The notes beneath the pieces were generated by a model. The model worked only from the letters and a program-made list of their open reading frames with translations. It was not told where the DNA came from and did no database searches. A DNA stretch of 64,000 nt, from contig NZ_CP117834.1 in assembly GCF_028735875.1 (NCBI RefSeq), forward strand, positions 2,282,001 to 2,346,000, given 5' to 3'. The stretch is from Shouchella hunanensis. GTDB lineage: Bacteria; Bacillota; Bacilli; Bacillales; Bacillaceae_D. Shown one piece after another: positions 52,728 through 61,777 of this stretch (position 1 is its first letter; each line of letters begins with the position of its first letter). The position numbers were made by a program, and so were the translations under genes.

Positions 52728-52958
52728 AAACATCCCCCTGATTGAATATTTTCAAAAATTAAAATAGATTGTACATACGTTTCATCATACAGAAAGTAAG
52801 GACCAAATTAGTGATGATCGGTACATTATCTGACAAATTTTTTGATTTGTACGTTGTACGTGTTGCCTTTCAGTATCCTCCCTGTGTGTTTGTCTTACTC
52901 GTATTTATGCATGTCTCGATCAAAATATTCCGTTAAGATTTGTATTTTCTAGCACAAT

Positions 52959-52985
52959 AAAAAAACCGTAAATCCAAGGGTTTAC
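52959..52985 (-). terminator. Terminator after the glucanase gene
   Basis: On the minus strand, GTAAACCC and GATTTAC-side arms pair over a short loop, then GGTTTTTTT. Confidence 0.75.
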
Positions 52986-53013
52986 TTGAATTCACGATTC
53001 TATAAACATAGCA

Positions 53014-53868
53014 TTACCGCTCATATACGCGCACATAATCAACTGCCATAGAGGATGGAAAAGGCGTTGAACCGTCTGGGTTCCCACCATACCAGCCACC
53101 AACAGCTAGGTTGAGAATTAAATGGAAATCTTGATCAAATGGAGCAGGGTAAGATCCGCCGGTAGAGTACCAGTCGTTAATCGTTTGATAGTGATTTCCG
53201 TCAACATACCAACGAATTTCTCCTGGCTCCCACTCTACTGCATATTCGTGGTAACCTGTCGCATCAGTACCAGCAGGAAAATAGTAATCACCAGCTTGGA
53301 ATTGATTCTCTGGCCAAGGACCACCGTAATGAATAGCGCCGCCTATTTTGTAAGGCGATCCCCCTGCGTTTTCCATAATATCAATTTCGCCAGACGCTGC
53401 CCACCCACCATACCGGTCATTTTCAGGCATCATCCAAAAAGCTGGCCAGAACCCTTGTCCAGCCGGTAAACGCATTCGCGCTTCAAATCGACCATAGGTT
53501 TGACTAAAGCGACCTTCCGTTAATACTTTTCCAGATGTATACCCGTATGTTCCATATTGATCAGAAACCGATTCTTGGTGTGCTTCAATGATTAATTCTC
53601 CATTTTGCACACGAACGTTCTTCGGATCATCACTATAGTACTGAAGTTCTTCATTTCCCCAGCCAGGCAAATTCGGCTGTCCATTGCCGATATCATGCCG
53701 CCATTTAGACGGATCAAGAGAATTTCCGTCAAATTCATCACTCCATACTAAGTTCCAACCTTCTTGTTCAATGGATGGTTCACCTTGAGTCTCTTCTGCA
53801 CTAGCATATGAAGTTGCGAACAAAGTGGCGCATGCAGCCATCGATAGTGCTCCAATTACTTTCTTCAT
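53014..53868 (-). CDS. Secreted GH16 endo-beta-1,3(4)-glucanase (laminarinase type)
   Basis: A 284-residue protein with a signal peptide (MKKVIGALSMAACATLFATS, cleavage likely after YASA). The catalytic motif is SGEIDIMENAG (about residues 145-155): the E-I-D-I-M-E form with the extra Met bulge marks the laminarinase branch of GH16 rather than lichenases (EIDIEF). WSDEFDGNSLDPSKWRHDIG and the C-terminal DYVRVYER are further family features. It hydrolyses beta-1,3 (or mixed-linked) glucans outside the cell. It stands alone with its own terminator. Confidence 0.93.
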   Translation of the reverse strand: MKKVIGALSMAACATLFATSYASAEETQGEPSIEQEGWNLVWSDEFDGNSLDPSKWRHDIGNGQPNLPGWGNEELQYYSDDPKNVRVQNGELIIEAHQESVSDQYGTYGYTSGKVLTEGRFSQTYGRFEARMRLPAGQGFWPAFWMMPENDRYGGWAASGEIDIMENAGGSPYKIGGAIHYGGPWPENQFQAGDYYFPAGTDATGYHEYAVEWEPGEIRWYVDGNHYQTINDWYSTGGSYPAPFDQDFHLILNLAVGGWYGGNPDGSTPFPSSMAVDYVRVYER

Positions 53869-54207
53869 GTCGTCTCCTCCTTAATGAAATAAGGTGTCTG
53901 CTTTCATGAGAAGTTGTTCTAGTTATAAGTATAAAAGCTAGAGGTTTCTTGCACAGTTGGGAAAAAAAGAACGAGGTTGGGAAAATCATGGCGAATCAGA
54001 ATGGCTAATGTAGAAAAATGGTTTTTGTCTGTTCGATCGTTAGATTTTATAACGGACTTGTAGTTTGGATATAACAAGGTGCGCTACTATTAGTGAAACT
54101 TCCTAATAATGAATCGATAAATTTGGAAATGGTTCACCATTACTTCGTTTCCTCGTGTTGCTAGAATGAAAGAAATTCAACCAACAGCTAAAAAAGAGGT
54201 GACTGGA
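53869..54207. other. Regulatory gap before the catabolic operon
   Basis: 339 bases with no gene. A palindrome AATGGTTCACCATT at 54128-54141, about 70 bases before the first operon gene, is a candidate site for the PucR-type regulator. No clear sigma-A promoter could be fixed. Confidence 0.4.
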
Positions 54208-55251
54208 ATGAACTACGATATGATTCGATGTGATATGAGACATCCAGGAGATGTGACGGCTTTAGAAGCGTTACTTGATACAAATCAGGTAAATGCAAAA
54301 GAGATTAAAGCGATCATAGCTCAAACCGAGGGAGATGGCTACGCACGAGGCTATGCAACCCTTGCTTTCCAACAATTATTATCAGAACGTTTAGACATTA
54401 GCAAGGAAGAGGTATTTGCTTCCATTCCTATGATGATGATTGGAAAGACAGGGGGGTTAATGACGCCGCATTTTACCCTTTTCTTAAAGAAAGAAAGTGA
54501 ACAAGTAGGTGACGGCACGAAGCGATTTAGCTTTGGCGTCCAATCAACACGACCACTACGTAAAGAAGAAATTGGAACATTAGCCCAAGTGGATCTTGTA
54601 TGTGAAGCAGTAAAAGCGGCTATAAAAGAAGCGAATATTGAACAGCTAGAAGACGTTAAATGTGTTGAAATTAAATGCCCCTGGGGCGAAGGTGGAAGCT
54701 TATCAAAGGCTGCTGCAGCATTAGGTTCTGCCGTCGCACTAGGTGAGGTTGACCGTTCCAAATTAACAGAAGCAAGTGTAAACAGGGATCATTCACTTTA
54801 TTCAACAAAAACAAGTGTCTCTGCAGGACAAGAGCAAGTCGCGGCAAGAGTGATTGTCATGGGGAATTCAGTCACTTCTGTAAGTGAGCTAAAGATTGGT
54901 GCCGGTGTGATGGATGATGCACTTGATTTAGTCGGCTTGCAACAGGCATTTGAAGATGTTGGATTAAAAGCAGACGGGTTTCTTACAAAAGCACAGCAAG
55001 AAAAAGTGATACAGGTCTTTGTGAATGCTGGAGCAGATGCGCTTCCAGATATTCGTGGTCAACGCCATACCATGCATACCGATGCATTAAGCATGCATGC
55101 CGGAATTTTAGCAAAAGCCGTTGCCAATGCGGTTGTCGGCAGCTATGTAGGCGAAACGAGAATTCTTTGTTCAGCAGGATCAGAGCACCAAGGTCCTCAA
55201 GGCGCTAATCTCATTGCCCCCATTGTTCGAATTGTAGGAGGTGTAGCATGA
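54208..55251 (+). CDS. Ring-opening amidohydrolase (cyanuric acid hydrolase/barbiturase family)
   Basis: A 347-residue protein of the three-domain AtzD/barbiturase fold. Family landmarks are TEGDGYARGYATLAF (domain A), MTPHFTLF (about residues 85-92), IKCPWGEGGSLSKAAAALGS (domain B, with LSKAAAALG/ALGEV), TSVSAGQEQ (catalytic Ser region), RGQRHTMHTD and SAGSEHQGPQG (domain C). The family hydrolyses cyclic imide-type rings. By comparison with AtzD from memory, the domain B Lys and Ser are kept, but the domain A Lys is Gln (AQTEG) and Ser is Gly (IGKTGG), and the domain C Lys is Asn (FVNAG). ATG at 54208 follows AGAGGTG. First gene of the operon; overlaps the next by 4 bases. Confidence 0.85.
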   Translation: MNYDMIRCDMRHPGDVTALEALLDTNQVNAKEIKAIIAQTEGDGYARGYATLAFQQLLSERLDISKEEVFASIPMMMIGKTGGLMTPHFTLFLKKESEQVGDGTKRFSFGVQSTRPLRKEEIGTLAQVDLVCEAVKAAIKEANIEQLEDVKCVEIKCPWGEGGSLSKAAAALGSAVALGEVDRSKLTEASVNRDHSLYSTKTSVSAGQEQVAARVIVMGNSVTSVSELKIGAGVMDDALDLVGLQQAFEDVGLKADGFLTKAQQEKVIQVFVNAGADALPDIRGQRHTMHTDALSMHAGILAKAVANAVVGSYVGETRILCSAGSEHQGPQGANLIAPIVRIVGGVA

Positions 55252-56261
55252 AGACCATTCAAACAGGCTGGAAAAACTATCATGCCCATCTTGATAAAGG
55301 CTTTCTTATTCCACCGAATCGGTACGAAGATGCACCTGCCTCAGTAAGGGCGGAGTGGACACGTGACGCAAAGGTGATGATGACGAAGCAAGATATGAAA
55401 CGAGCGGCAAATCAAGCGCTAGAAAAAATGATCGCACACGGCACTACGTACGTGCGAACCCATGTAGATGTCGATCCGTTAGTTGAGCTTCGAGGGATTG
55501 AGGCGATGCTAGAAGTACAGCAAGAATGGAAGGATCGAGTGGTTCTCGACATTATTGCATTTAACCAAGAAGGATTTGATCGCTTTCCTGAAACAAAGTT
55601 GTTGCTAGAAGAAGCGCTTAAGCTAGATGTGAATGGCATAGGCGGCCATACGAGCATGGATAAGGATGCAAAAGCTCATATTCATAACATTTTTGCACTA
55701 GCAGAGAAGAAGAATCTTAATTGGATAGAATTCCACACTGATGAAACAGGCAATCCGCAAGATTTTAATCTTCCCTATTTAGCAGATATTACGAACCGCC
55801 TCGGCTATAAACAGAAGGTGACAGCTATACATTGTTGTTCGCTTGCAAATGTAGAAGATGAGCTCGCTAAACAAACGATTGAAAAGGTAGCGGATGCTGG
55901 TATGACGGTGACCACTTGCCCAACGGCTATTGCGACTAGGAAATTGACAAGAGTAAAGGAGTTGGCAAAAGCAGGTGTACCCATACAGGTTGGTTCTGAC
56001 AATCTACGAGACTACTTTAATCCTTTAGGAAGCGGGAATATGTTGCAATACGGCCAATTGCTTGCTTATGTTCAGCGTTTCTACGAAAAAGAAGAAATCG
56101 AACAGTTGCTATCTTGGTTAAGCGCTAATCCAATGAATCAACAGGTAGCGCTAGCGATTGAGGGGCTTAATCGGAACGTGGCTTACGAGGTGGACCGCCT
56201 CAGTGATTTGCTCGCAGATGTGCCAGTGATTACGTCAACGGAAAAAACGATTTACTCATGA
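55248..56261 (+). CDS. Compact cytosine deaminase-like amidohydrolase
   Basis: A 337-residue amidohydrolase resembling CodA. Metal and catalytic residues are in NYHAHLDKGF (H-x-H, about residues 10-19), IEFHTDETGN (His and the proton-shuttle Glu, about 165-174), TAIHCCSLA (about 192-200) and QVGSDNLRDYF (Asp, about 245-255). CodA is about 427 residues; here the N-terminal beta-sandwich part before the H-x-H is missing because the start is fixed by the ATGA overlap with the previous gene. It may deaminate or hydrolyse a pyrimidine-like or other N-heterocyclic substrate that feeds the ring-opening enzyme. Confidence 0.82.
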   Translation: MKTIQTGWKNYHAHLDKGFLIPPNRYEDAPASVRAEWTRDAKVMMTKQDMKRAANQALEKMIAHGTTYVRTHVDVDPLVELRGIEAMLEVQQEWKDRVVLDIIAFNQEGFDRFPETKLLLEEALKLDVNGIGGHTSMDKDAKAHIHNIFALAEKKNLNWIEFHTDETGNPQDFNLPYLADITNRLGYKQKVTAIHCCSLANVEDELAKQTIEKVADAGMTVTTCPTAIATRKLTRVKELAKAGVPIQVGSDNLRDYFNPLGSGNMLQYGQLLAYVQRFYEKEEIEQLLSWLSANPMNQQVALAIEGLNRNVAYEVDRLSDLLADVPVITSTEKTIYS

Positions 56262-56275
56262 GAGGTGGAGTGACG

Positions 56276-57103
56276 ATGCAATCAAAAACAGAGACAACGT
56301 GGATGAAACAAGCAAAACCAAAAAGCGTCAAACGTATTCAAGTACCACATTCATTGTGGGCAGGATTTACATTAATCGGTTTCTTCCTTGTTTGGCAGTT
56401 AGCAACGATGCTGTTAGCCATTCCCCAATACTTACTGCCATCGCCAATAAGTATCTTCACGCGTGTGCTAAGCGAATCACAATTATTACTCTCTCATGCG
56501 CTGACAACACTTGCAGAAGTAGGATTAGGCTTTGCACTAAGTCTATCTATTGGCATTCCTCTCGCCATTGCAATTGTGTACTCTCGTTATTTGGCAAACG
56601 CCCTATACCCAATTTTGATTGCGATTCAATGTATTCCTATGGTATCGATTGCGCCTATTCTTGTCATCTGGTTTGGCTATGGGTTAACGACAAAAATTTT
56701 GCTCGCTTGTCTAATCTCTTTTTTTCCTATTGTCATAAATGCTGTAACTGGCTTTCGTTCATTAGATAAAGACATGCATGATCTCGGACGGTCAATTGGC
56801 ATTTCAGAGTGGAAAAATTTCTTCTATTTACGATTACCGAATGCTCTTCCTCATCTATTCGGAGGAATAAAAGTAGGCGTCACATTAGCCGTTGTGGGAG
56901 CCGTTGTCGGGGAGTTTGTCGCTTCGGAACGGGGTCTTGGTTATTTGCAACTCACTGCAAACGCAAGACTTGATACACCCCTTGTGTTTGCGACATTATT
57001 TACCCTTGCGCTTATAGGAATGTTGTTGTTCGGAGCAGTTCAATTACTTGAAAGATGGATAATGCCTTGGTATAGCGCCAATAAAGCGGGGAGTGAGCGG
57101 TAA
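56276..57103 (+). CDS. ABC transporter permease (SsuC/ThiX/RibX type)
   Basis: A 275-residue permease with six hydrophobic segments. The EAA loop is LGRSIGISEWKNFFYLRLPN, followed by ALPHLFGGIKVGVTLAVVGA. This BPD_transp_1 branch works with NMT1/THI5-like binding proteins for pyrimidine precursors, riboflavin, taurine or nitrate. ATG at 56276 follows GGTGGAG; ATG at 56258 overlaps the preceding stop. Its stop overlaps the ATPase start (TAATG). Confidence 0.9.
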   Translation: MQSKTETTWMKQAKPKSVKRIQVPHSLWAGFTLIGFFLVWQLATMLLAIPQYLLPSPISIFTRVLSESQLLLSHALTTLAEVGLGFALSLSIGIPLAIAIVYSRYLANALYPILIAIQCIPMVSIAPILVIWFGYGLTTKILLACLISFFPIVINAVTGFRSLDKDMHDLGRSIGISEWKNFFYLRLPNALPHLFGGIKVGVTLAVVGAVVGEFVASERGLGYLQLTANARLDTPLVFATLFTLALIGMLLFGAVQLLERWIMPWYSANKAGSER

Positions 57104-57885
57104 TGACTACGAGCCTTGAACTAAATCATATCGGTAAAGTGTATCAAACGAGAACAGGTGAAGTACAAGCGCTATCTCATGTGCATCTGTCGATTGCCCC
57201 TCGTTCGTTTGTTTCCATTGTTGGTCCGAGTGGTTGTGGGAAAAGCACAGTGATGCGTATTATCGCAGGCCTTGAACAACCGTCAACAGGATCCATTAAA
57301 AAGAATGGAGCAAATCTTGAAAACCATCGTGACGATATGGCGGTCGTATTCCAAAAAGATGTCTTGTTAGCTTGGCGATCGGTTCTTGATAACGTGTTGT
57401 TTCCAATTGAAATCAAGCATGGGAAGAAACAAAAAAAAGCAACTGTTGATAAAGCCATGCAGCTACTGAAAAGCGTCGGGTTAGCAGGGTTTGAACAGAA
57501 ATATCCGCATGAGTTATCGGGTGGAATGAAACAGCGAGTAGCGATTTGTCGGGCACTTATTCAAGATCCACAGCTATTGCTAATGGATGAACCCTTTGGT
57601 GCTCTTGATGCATTAACACGAGAGCAAATGATGTACGATTTGTTGCGCTTGTCCGATACGTATCAATTTACAACCGTTTTTATTACCCACAGCATTGAGG
57701 AAGCTGTGTTTCTATCAGATAAAGTGGTTGTGATGTCTGGACGACCGGGTTCCATTGTAAAAGAAATTCCATCTACACTTTCTCGTCCACGGAATGGTGA
57801 TACAAGAAAAGAGCCTGAATTTACTGGACAGGTATCCACCATCCGATCCATTTTCCAAACGCAGGGCATTTTGGCGGAAGCTTAA
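57103..57885 (+). CDS. ABC transporter ATP-binding protein (SsuB/ThiZ type)
   Basis: A 260-residue ATPase: Walker A GPSGCGKSTVMRII (about residues 39-52), signature LSGGMKQRVAICRAL (about 139-153), Walker [19 protein letters not shown] (about 158-175), H-loop FITHSIEEAVFLSD. The [13 protein letters not shown] form is the nitrate/sulfonate/taurine group. Co-translated with the permease. Confidence 0.92.
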   Translation: MTTSLELNHIGKVYQTRTGEVQALSHVHLSIAPRSFVSIVGPSGCGKSTVMRIIAGLEQPSTGSIKKNGANLENHRDDMAVVFQKDVLLAWRSVLDNVLFPIEIKHGKKQKKATVDKAMQLLKSVGLAGFEQKYPHELSGGMKQRVAICRALIQDPQLLLMDEPFGALDALTREQMMYDLLRLSDTYQFTTVFITHSIEEAVFLSDKVVVMSGRPGSIVKEIPSTLSRPRNGDTRKEPEFTGQVSTIRSIFQTQGILAEA

Positions 57886-57904
57886 GCAGAAAAGGAGGAA
57901 AAAA

Positions 57905-58942
57905 ATGAAACGATTTATTCCTTATACAGTAGCAGGGTGCTTCCTAGGCTTACTGGCGGGTTGTGGAAATGAAGGAGGAAGCTCCTTAGCTAATCCAACG
58001 GTAAATGCTGACACAGGTGAAATTGGAGAGCCAGAGGTGGAAGATATTACGCTCCGCTTAAACTGGCGTTTTAAAGGGGAGTTTGCTCCTTTCTACGTTG
58101 CACAAGAAAAAGGTTTTTTTGAAGAATACGGGTTAAATGTCGACGTACTTGAAGGAAATGGCTCGACAAGTGTGATGCAAACAGTGGCTCAGGGTCAAGA
58201 TGATTTAGGAATTACATCAACTGTTGAACCAGCTCAAGGAGTAGAAGAAGGGATGCCTATTACAATGATTGCAACGTACATGAATTCTTCTCCGATAATG
58301 ATTGCTTCACACCCAGATGCCCCAGTGGAAACTCCGACAGATTTAGAAGGAAAATCAATCGCAATGGCCATTGCATCAACCTTTACGAATATTTTTCCGC
58401 GCTTTTTGGAAGAAGAGAATGTAAATGCCAGTGAAGTAGAGGCCGTGCAAGTGGAAGCTTCTGCTCGGAACGGTCTGTTCTTAGGAAAAGAAGTCGATGC
58501 TGTAGCGATCTTTTCAACAAATGAACTGCCGGTATTTGAGAAAGAACTGGGCTATGAATTGACTTCACTTTATTTAAGTGAGTATCAATTTGATTTAGCG
58601 GGATTAACAGTGATCGGCAATAATCAGTTTCTGAATGACAATCCAAATACGGCAGCGCGTTTTCTTGCAGCGATGGATGAGGCATTCCGTTATACATTGG
58701 AACATATAGACGAAGCTGTCGCCATATCTGCAGAGCGATTTCCAGATGCTGTTGACGAAGAGATCGTCAGAGAACAATTGACGTTGCTTGAAGAAATTGC
58801 TCAATTTGACTCAGTACCGTTTGGCTGGATAGCAGAAGAGAATATTGCTGAAACATTAACCATTTTAGAGGGCAGTGGGTTAATTTCAGACAAACAAGAA
58901 GCAGAAGCGTATTTTACGAATGAATTTTTCCAGCTTGATTAG
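57905..58942 (+). CDS. NMT1/THI5-like substrate-binding lipoprotein
   Basis: A 345-residue protein with lipoprotein signal (LGLLAGC, Cys about residue 19). ITLRLNWRFKGEFAPFYVAQ near residues 50-69, then EKGFFEEYGLNVDVLEGNGS, is the NMT1/THI5 pattern seen in ThiY (formyl-aminopyrimidine) and RibY. Such proteins bind pyrimidine-like, flavin-like or sulfonate ligands, which fits the ring-cleaving operon. ATG at 57905 follows AAAGGAGG; the upstream open frame is in the ATPase gene. Confidence 0.9.
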   Translation: MKRFIPYTVAGCFLGLLAGCGNEGGSSLANPTVNADTGEIGEPEVEDITLRLNWRFKGEFAPFYVAQEKGFFEEYGLNVDVLEGNGSTSVMQTVAQGQDDLGITSTVEPAQGVEEGMPITMIATYMNSSPIMIASHPDAPVETPTDLEGKSIAMAIASTFTNIFPRFLEEENVNASEVEAVQVEASARNGLFLGKEVDAVAIFSTNELPVFEKELGYELTSLYLSEYQFDLAGLTVIGNNQFLNDNPNTAARFLAAMDEAFRYTLEHIDEAVAISAERFPDAVDEEIVREQLTLLEEIAQFDSVPFGWIAEENIAETLTILEGSGLISDKQEAEAYFTNEFFQLD

Positions 58943-58959
58943 TAGCGGGGTGGATAAAG

Positions 58960-60585
58960 ATGAGCACCTTTCATAAAAGAGGACTAACGATTGAGCGCCT
59001 GCTTGAGCTTGAGCCTTTACATGGTGCTCAGTTAATAACGGGTGAACAAAATAAGCGAAACCGAATTTCAAGAATTAACATCATGGGTTCACCGGATATT
59101 GATCAATTTGTGCGTCCAGAAGAATTTGTTATGACAACAGGCTATTTGTTTAAGGACAATACCATTCATTTAAAGAAGCTGATCGATGCCCTTCACGACA
59201 GAGGGGTAACCGGAATGGGTATTAAAGTGGAGCGTTTTATTGATGTCATTCCAGAAGATCTTTTGAGCCGTGCGCGCGAGTTGTCTTTCCCAGTCATTGA
59301 AATCCGTCCACAAACCATATTTTCTGATGTCGTGAGGGTAGCAATGGAAGAAGTGTTTTATCAGGAATCTGAGCATCTAGTCACTTTGTATCATCGCGTA
59401 CAAGTCTTTATGGATCAACTAAATCGTGATCATTCTTTACTTGATTTATTGGCAGGAATTGAACAGATGATTGGCAATCCAATTGTGGTACTGGATTTTG
59501 AGGAACAGCTTACTGCACCACTGTTTGAGCAAGTGTTAGAACCGAAAGAGTGTCTCCACCTTAACCATACGTTAGAAGCAAAAGCAGGCATTGGTAAAAC
59601 AACGATTACGATTAGAGACGAATCGTTTCAATGTTACTGTGTGCCTCTTGTATCGGAAGGTCTTATTCACTTTGTTCCCTATATAGCATGTATTGAGACG
59701 AATGTTGATCTCACGGAAGTGGATTGTATGACACTAGATAAAGTGAGTTCAATGTTAAGTATCGAGCTGACCAATCAAACGGCTAGAAAACGAATTGAAC
59801 AAAAATATTTAAACCAATTTGTTAAAGAATTAGTTGTTGGAGACATTGTTTCGGATTATGACATTGATCTACGCGCCCATTCATTCGATTTAGATTTAAA
59901 AGATAAGTGGTTCCAAACCGTTATTTTAGATCTGGAAGGAGGAGTATTTTCTGATGTTACGGCATTTCAACTTTTCTTGAAGAAAATGACAATGCAGTCA
60001 CACGGTCAAGTAGTAGGAACATCATTAGATAAGGCGTTTGTCATGCTGCTATGTGTGAAACAAAAAGCAAGCATACCGAACATGCTTCAGATCATCGAAA
60101 CGGCTGTTAACCGAATCGTCAAGAAAGACGGTCAACGCCCCCTTTATCAACTTTACGGGGGAAGAGCTGTTCAAGACATTGCTCACATTAAGCAAAGCTT
60201 TAATGAAGCTTATCATGTAAAGACCATCGCAAAACATAATCAGTTAACAGCGCCTGTAGTGAACTATGACGATTTACATGTCTATCAGCTCCTATACCAT
60301 TTACCACAAACGCCTGAAGTCGCTCATTATCTTGAAGAAATAATTGGTCCATTACGAAGCACAAGAAATGATGCCCTTTATTTCGAAACATTAGATGTTT
60401 TTTTTAAGAATAACAAGAATGTTCGCGCCACTGCTGACACCTTATATGCTCACTACAATACGATTGTGTACCGTTTGGAGAAAATTTCAACATTACTTGG
60501 AATCGATTTGCAAGATGCAGAAGCATGCTTAGAACTTCAGCTAGCTTTAAAACTTCGATTTACTCATTTATTTAAAGGAGGATGA
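58960..60585 (+). CDS. PucR-family transcriptional regulator
   Basis: A 541-residue regulator. Residues about 8-130 form the PucR N-terminal sensory domain (RISRINIMGSPDIDQFVRPE, EFVMTTGYLFKDN). The C-terminal HTH_30 region is FFKNNKNVRATADTLYAHYN, TIVYRLEKISTLLGIDLQDA (about 486-525). B. subtilis PucR regulates purine catabolism; relatives regulate amino-acid and pyrimidine use. Lying inside the catabolic operon, it is probably its activator, with the pathway compound as effector. Confidence 0.92.
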   Translation: MSTFHKRGLTIERLLELEPLHGAQLITGEQNKRNRISRINIMGSPDIDQFVRPEEFVMTTGYLFKDNTIHLKKLIDALHDRGVTGMGIKVERFIDVIPEDLLSRARELSFPVIEIRPQTIFSDVVRVAMEEVFYQESEHLVTLYHRVQVFMDQLNRDHSLLDLLAGIEQMIGNPIVVLDFEEQLTAPLFEQVLEPKECLHLNHTLEAKAGIGKTTITIRDESFQCYCVPLVSEGLIHFVPYIACIETNVDLTEVDCMTLDKVSSMLSIELTNQTARKRIEQKYLNQFVKELVVGDIVSDYDIDLRAHSFDLDLKDKWFQTVILDLEGGVFSDVTAFQLFLKKMTMQSHGQVVGTSLDKAFVMLLCVKQKASIPNMLQIIETAVNRIVKKDGQRPLYQLYGGRAVQDIAHIKQSFNEAYHVKTIAKHNQLTAPVVNYDDLHVYQLLYHLPQTPEVAHYLEEIIGPLRSTRNDALYFETLDVFFKNNKNVRATADTLYAHYNTIVYRLEKISTLLGIDLQDAEACLELQLALKLRFTHLFKGG

Positions 60586-60592
60586 TGATGAA

Positions 60593-61777
60593 ATGATGGA
60601 ATCACGAGCATTTATACAAAGAGGTTGGAGCGTGAAGGAGAACAAAAGGGAAGGAAGTTTACATACGTATACATTTGCTGTGAAGGATGTGTTTGATATT
60701 CAAGGGCACACGTCTAGTGCTGGGAATCCTGACTGGCTTGCTACGCATGAAACTGCTACCACCTATGCCCCGGCTATTAAGCAACTCTTACATGAAGGGG
60801 CAACCCTTGTTGGTACAACGTTAACAGATGAATTAATGTTTAGTTTAAATGGAGAAAACGTTCATTATGGAACGCCAATTAATCCTGTGGCAAACGACCG
60901 TATACCAGGGGGATCTTCTAGTGGATCGGCTGTTGCTGTAGCAGACGGTTCCGTTGATTTTGCTCTTGGTACAGATACAGCTGGTTCGGTTCGTATTCCG
61001 GCAAGCTATTGTGGTATTTATGGTTTTCGGCCTACTCATAACGCTGTCTCGATAGAAGGTGTTATTCCACTTGCTGCTCGTTTTGATACAGTTGGATGGT
61101 TTGCACGCTCTGCCTCTTTGCTAGAAAACGTAGGAAACGTCCTGTTACCAAAAAGTGATAAACAGCCAACGGCCTTTTCAACCGTATATGTACCTGAAGA
61201 AGCATTACAACTTGTGCAGCCTCAAGTGGCAGAAGCCTTCTTAGCAGCGTTAAAAGCAATGGTAGGAGAGTTAACCATTGTCTCAATTCGTTTAACAACA
61301 GATCGGCTAGACACTTACATGGAGACTTTTCGCACGTTGCAAGGCTACCAAATATGGCAAACACATAGGGAATGGATCGAAACGCAGCAGCCAACATTTG
61401 CAGATGACATTGCTACTCGATTTCGGTGGACTAGTACGATAACGATAGAAGAGCAAAGGCGTGCAGAAGAGCAAGCCCTCATCATTAAATCCCAGCTACA
61501 AGAACGATTAAAAAACGGTGGTTTGTTAGCAATTCCAACTTCACCAGATGTGGCGCCGCTGGTTGGGACAGACCCGAGCGACCTAGAAGTGCATCGGACG
61601 AATACATTTAAACTGACGGCTATTAGTGGGTTGGCTGAAAGTCCACAAGTAACAATGCCGCGCTTAACCGTTCATGGCTTACCAGTAGGTCTGTCTTTTC
61701 TAGCACACAAGCACAATGATTTGGCACTTTTGCAATTTGCACGAAGCGTACAAGAAAAAGAAGAGGTGTTGTTATGA
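60593..61777 (+). CDS. Amidase-signature family hydrolase (AtzE/GatA-like)
   Basis: A 394-residue amidase. The Ser-Ser-Lys triad is visible: FAVKDVFDIQG (Lys, about residue 27), PGGSSSGSAVAVADG (about 105-119) and LGTDTAGSVRIPASYCGIYG (nucleophile Ser in TAGSV/IPAS, about 126-145). It is shorter than AtzE or allophanate hydrolase (about 450-600). In cyanurate and barbiturate pathways an amidase of this class cleaves the linear product (biuret or ureidomalonate); here it likely does the same for the opened ring. AGGAGG lies 10 bases upstream inside the pucR end. Confidence 0.88.
   Translation: MMESRAFIQRGWSVKENKREGSLHTYTFAVKDVFDIQGHTSSAGNPDWLATHETATTYAPAIKQLLHEGATLVGTTLTDELMFSLNGENVHYGTPINPVANDRIPGGSSSGSAVAVADGSVDFALGTDTAGSVRIPASYCGIYGFRPTHNAVSIEGVIPLAARFDTVGWFARSASLLENVGNVLLPKSDKQPTAFSTVYVPEEALQLVQPQVAEAFLAALKAMVGELTIVSIRLTTDRLDTYMETFRTLQGYQIWQTHREWIETQQPTFADDIATRFRWTSTITIEEQRRAEEQALIIKSQLQERLKNGGLLAIPTSPDVAPLVGTDPSDLEVHRTNTFKLTAISGLAESPQVTMPRLTVHGLPVGLSFLAHKHNDLALLQFARSVQEKEEVLL

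Noticed and set aside
54166..54207. N-terminal extension of the ring-opening amidohydrolase
   Set aside because: No ribosome site before 54166, while AGAGGTG precedes the ATG at 54208.
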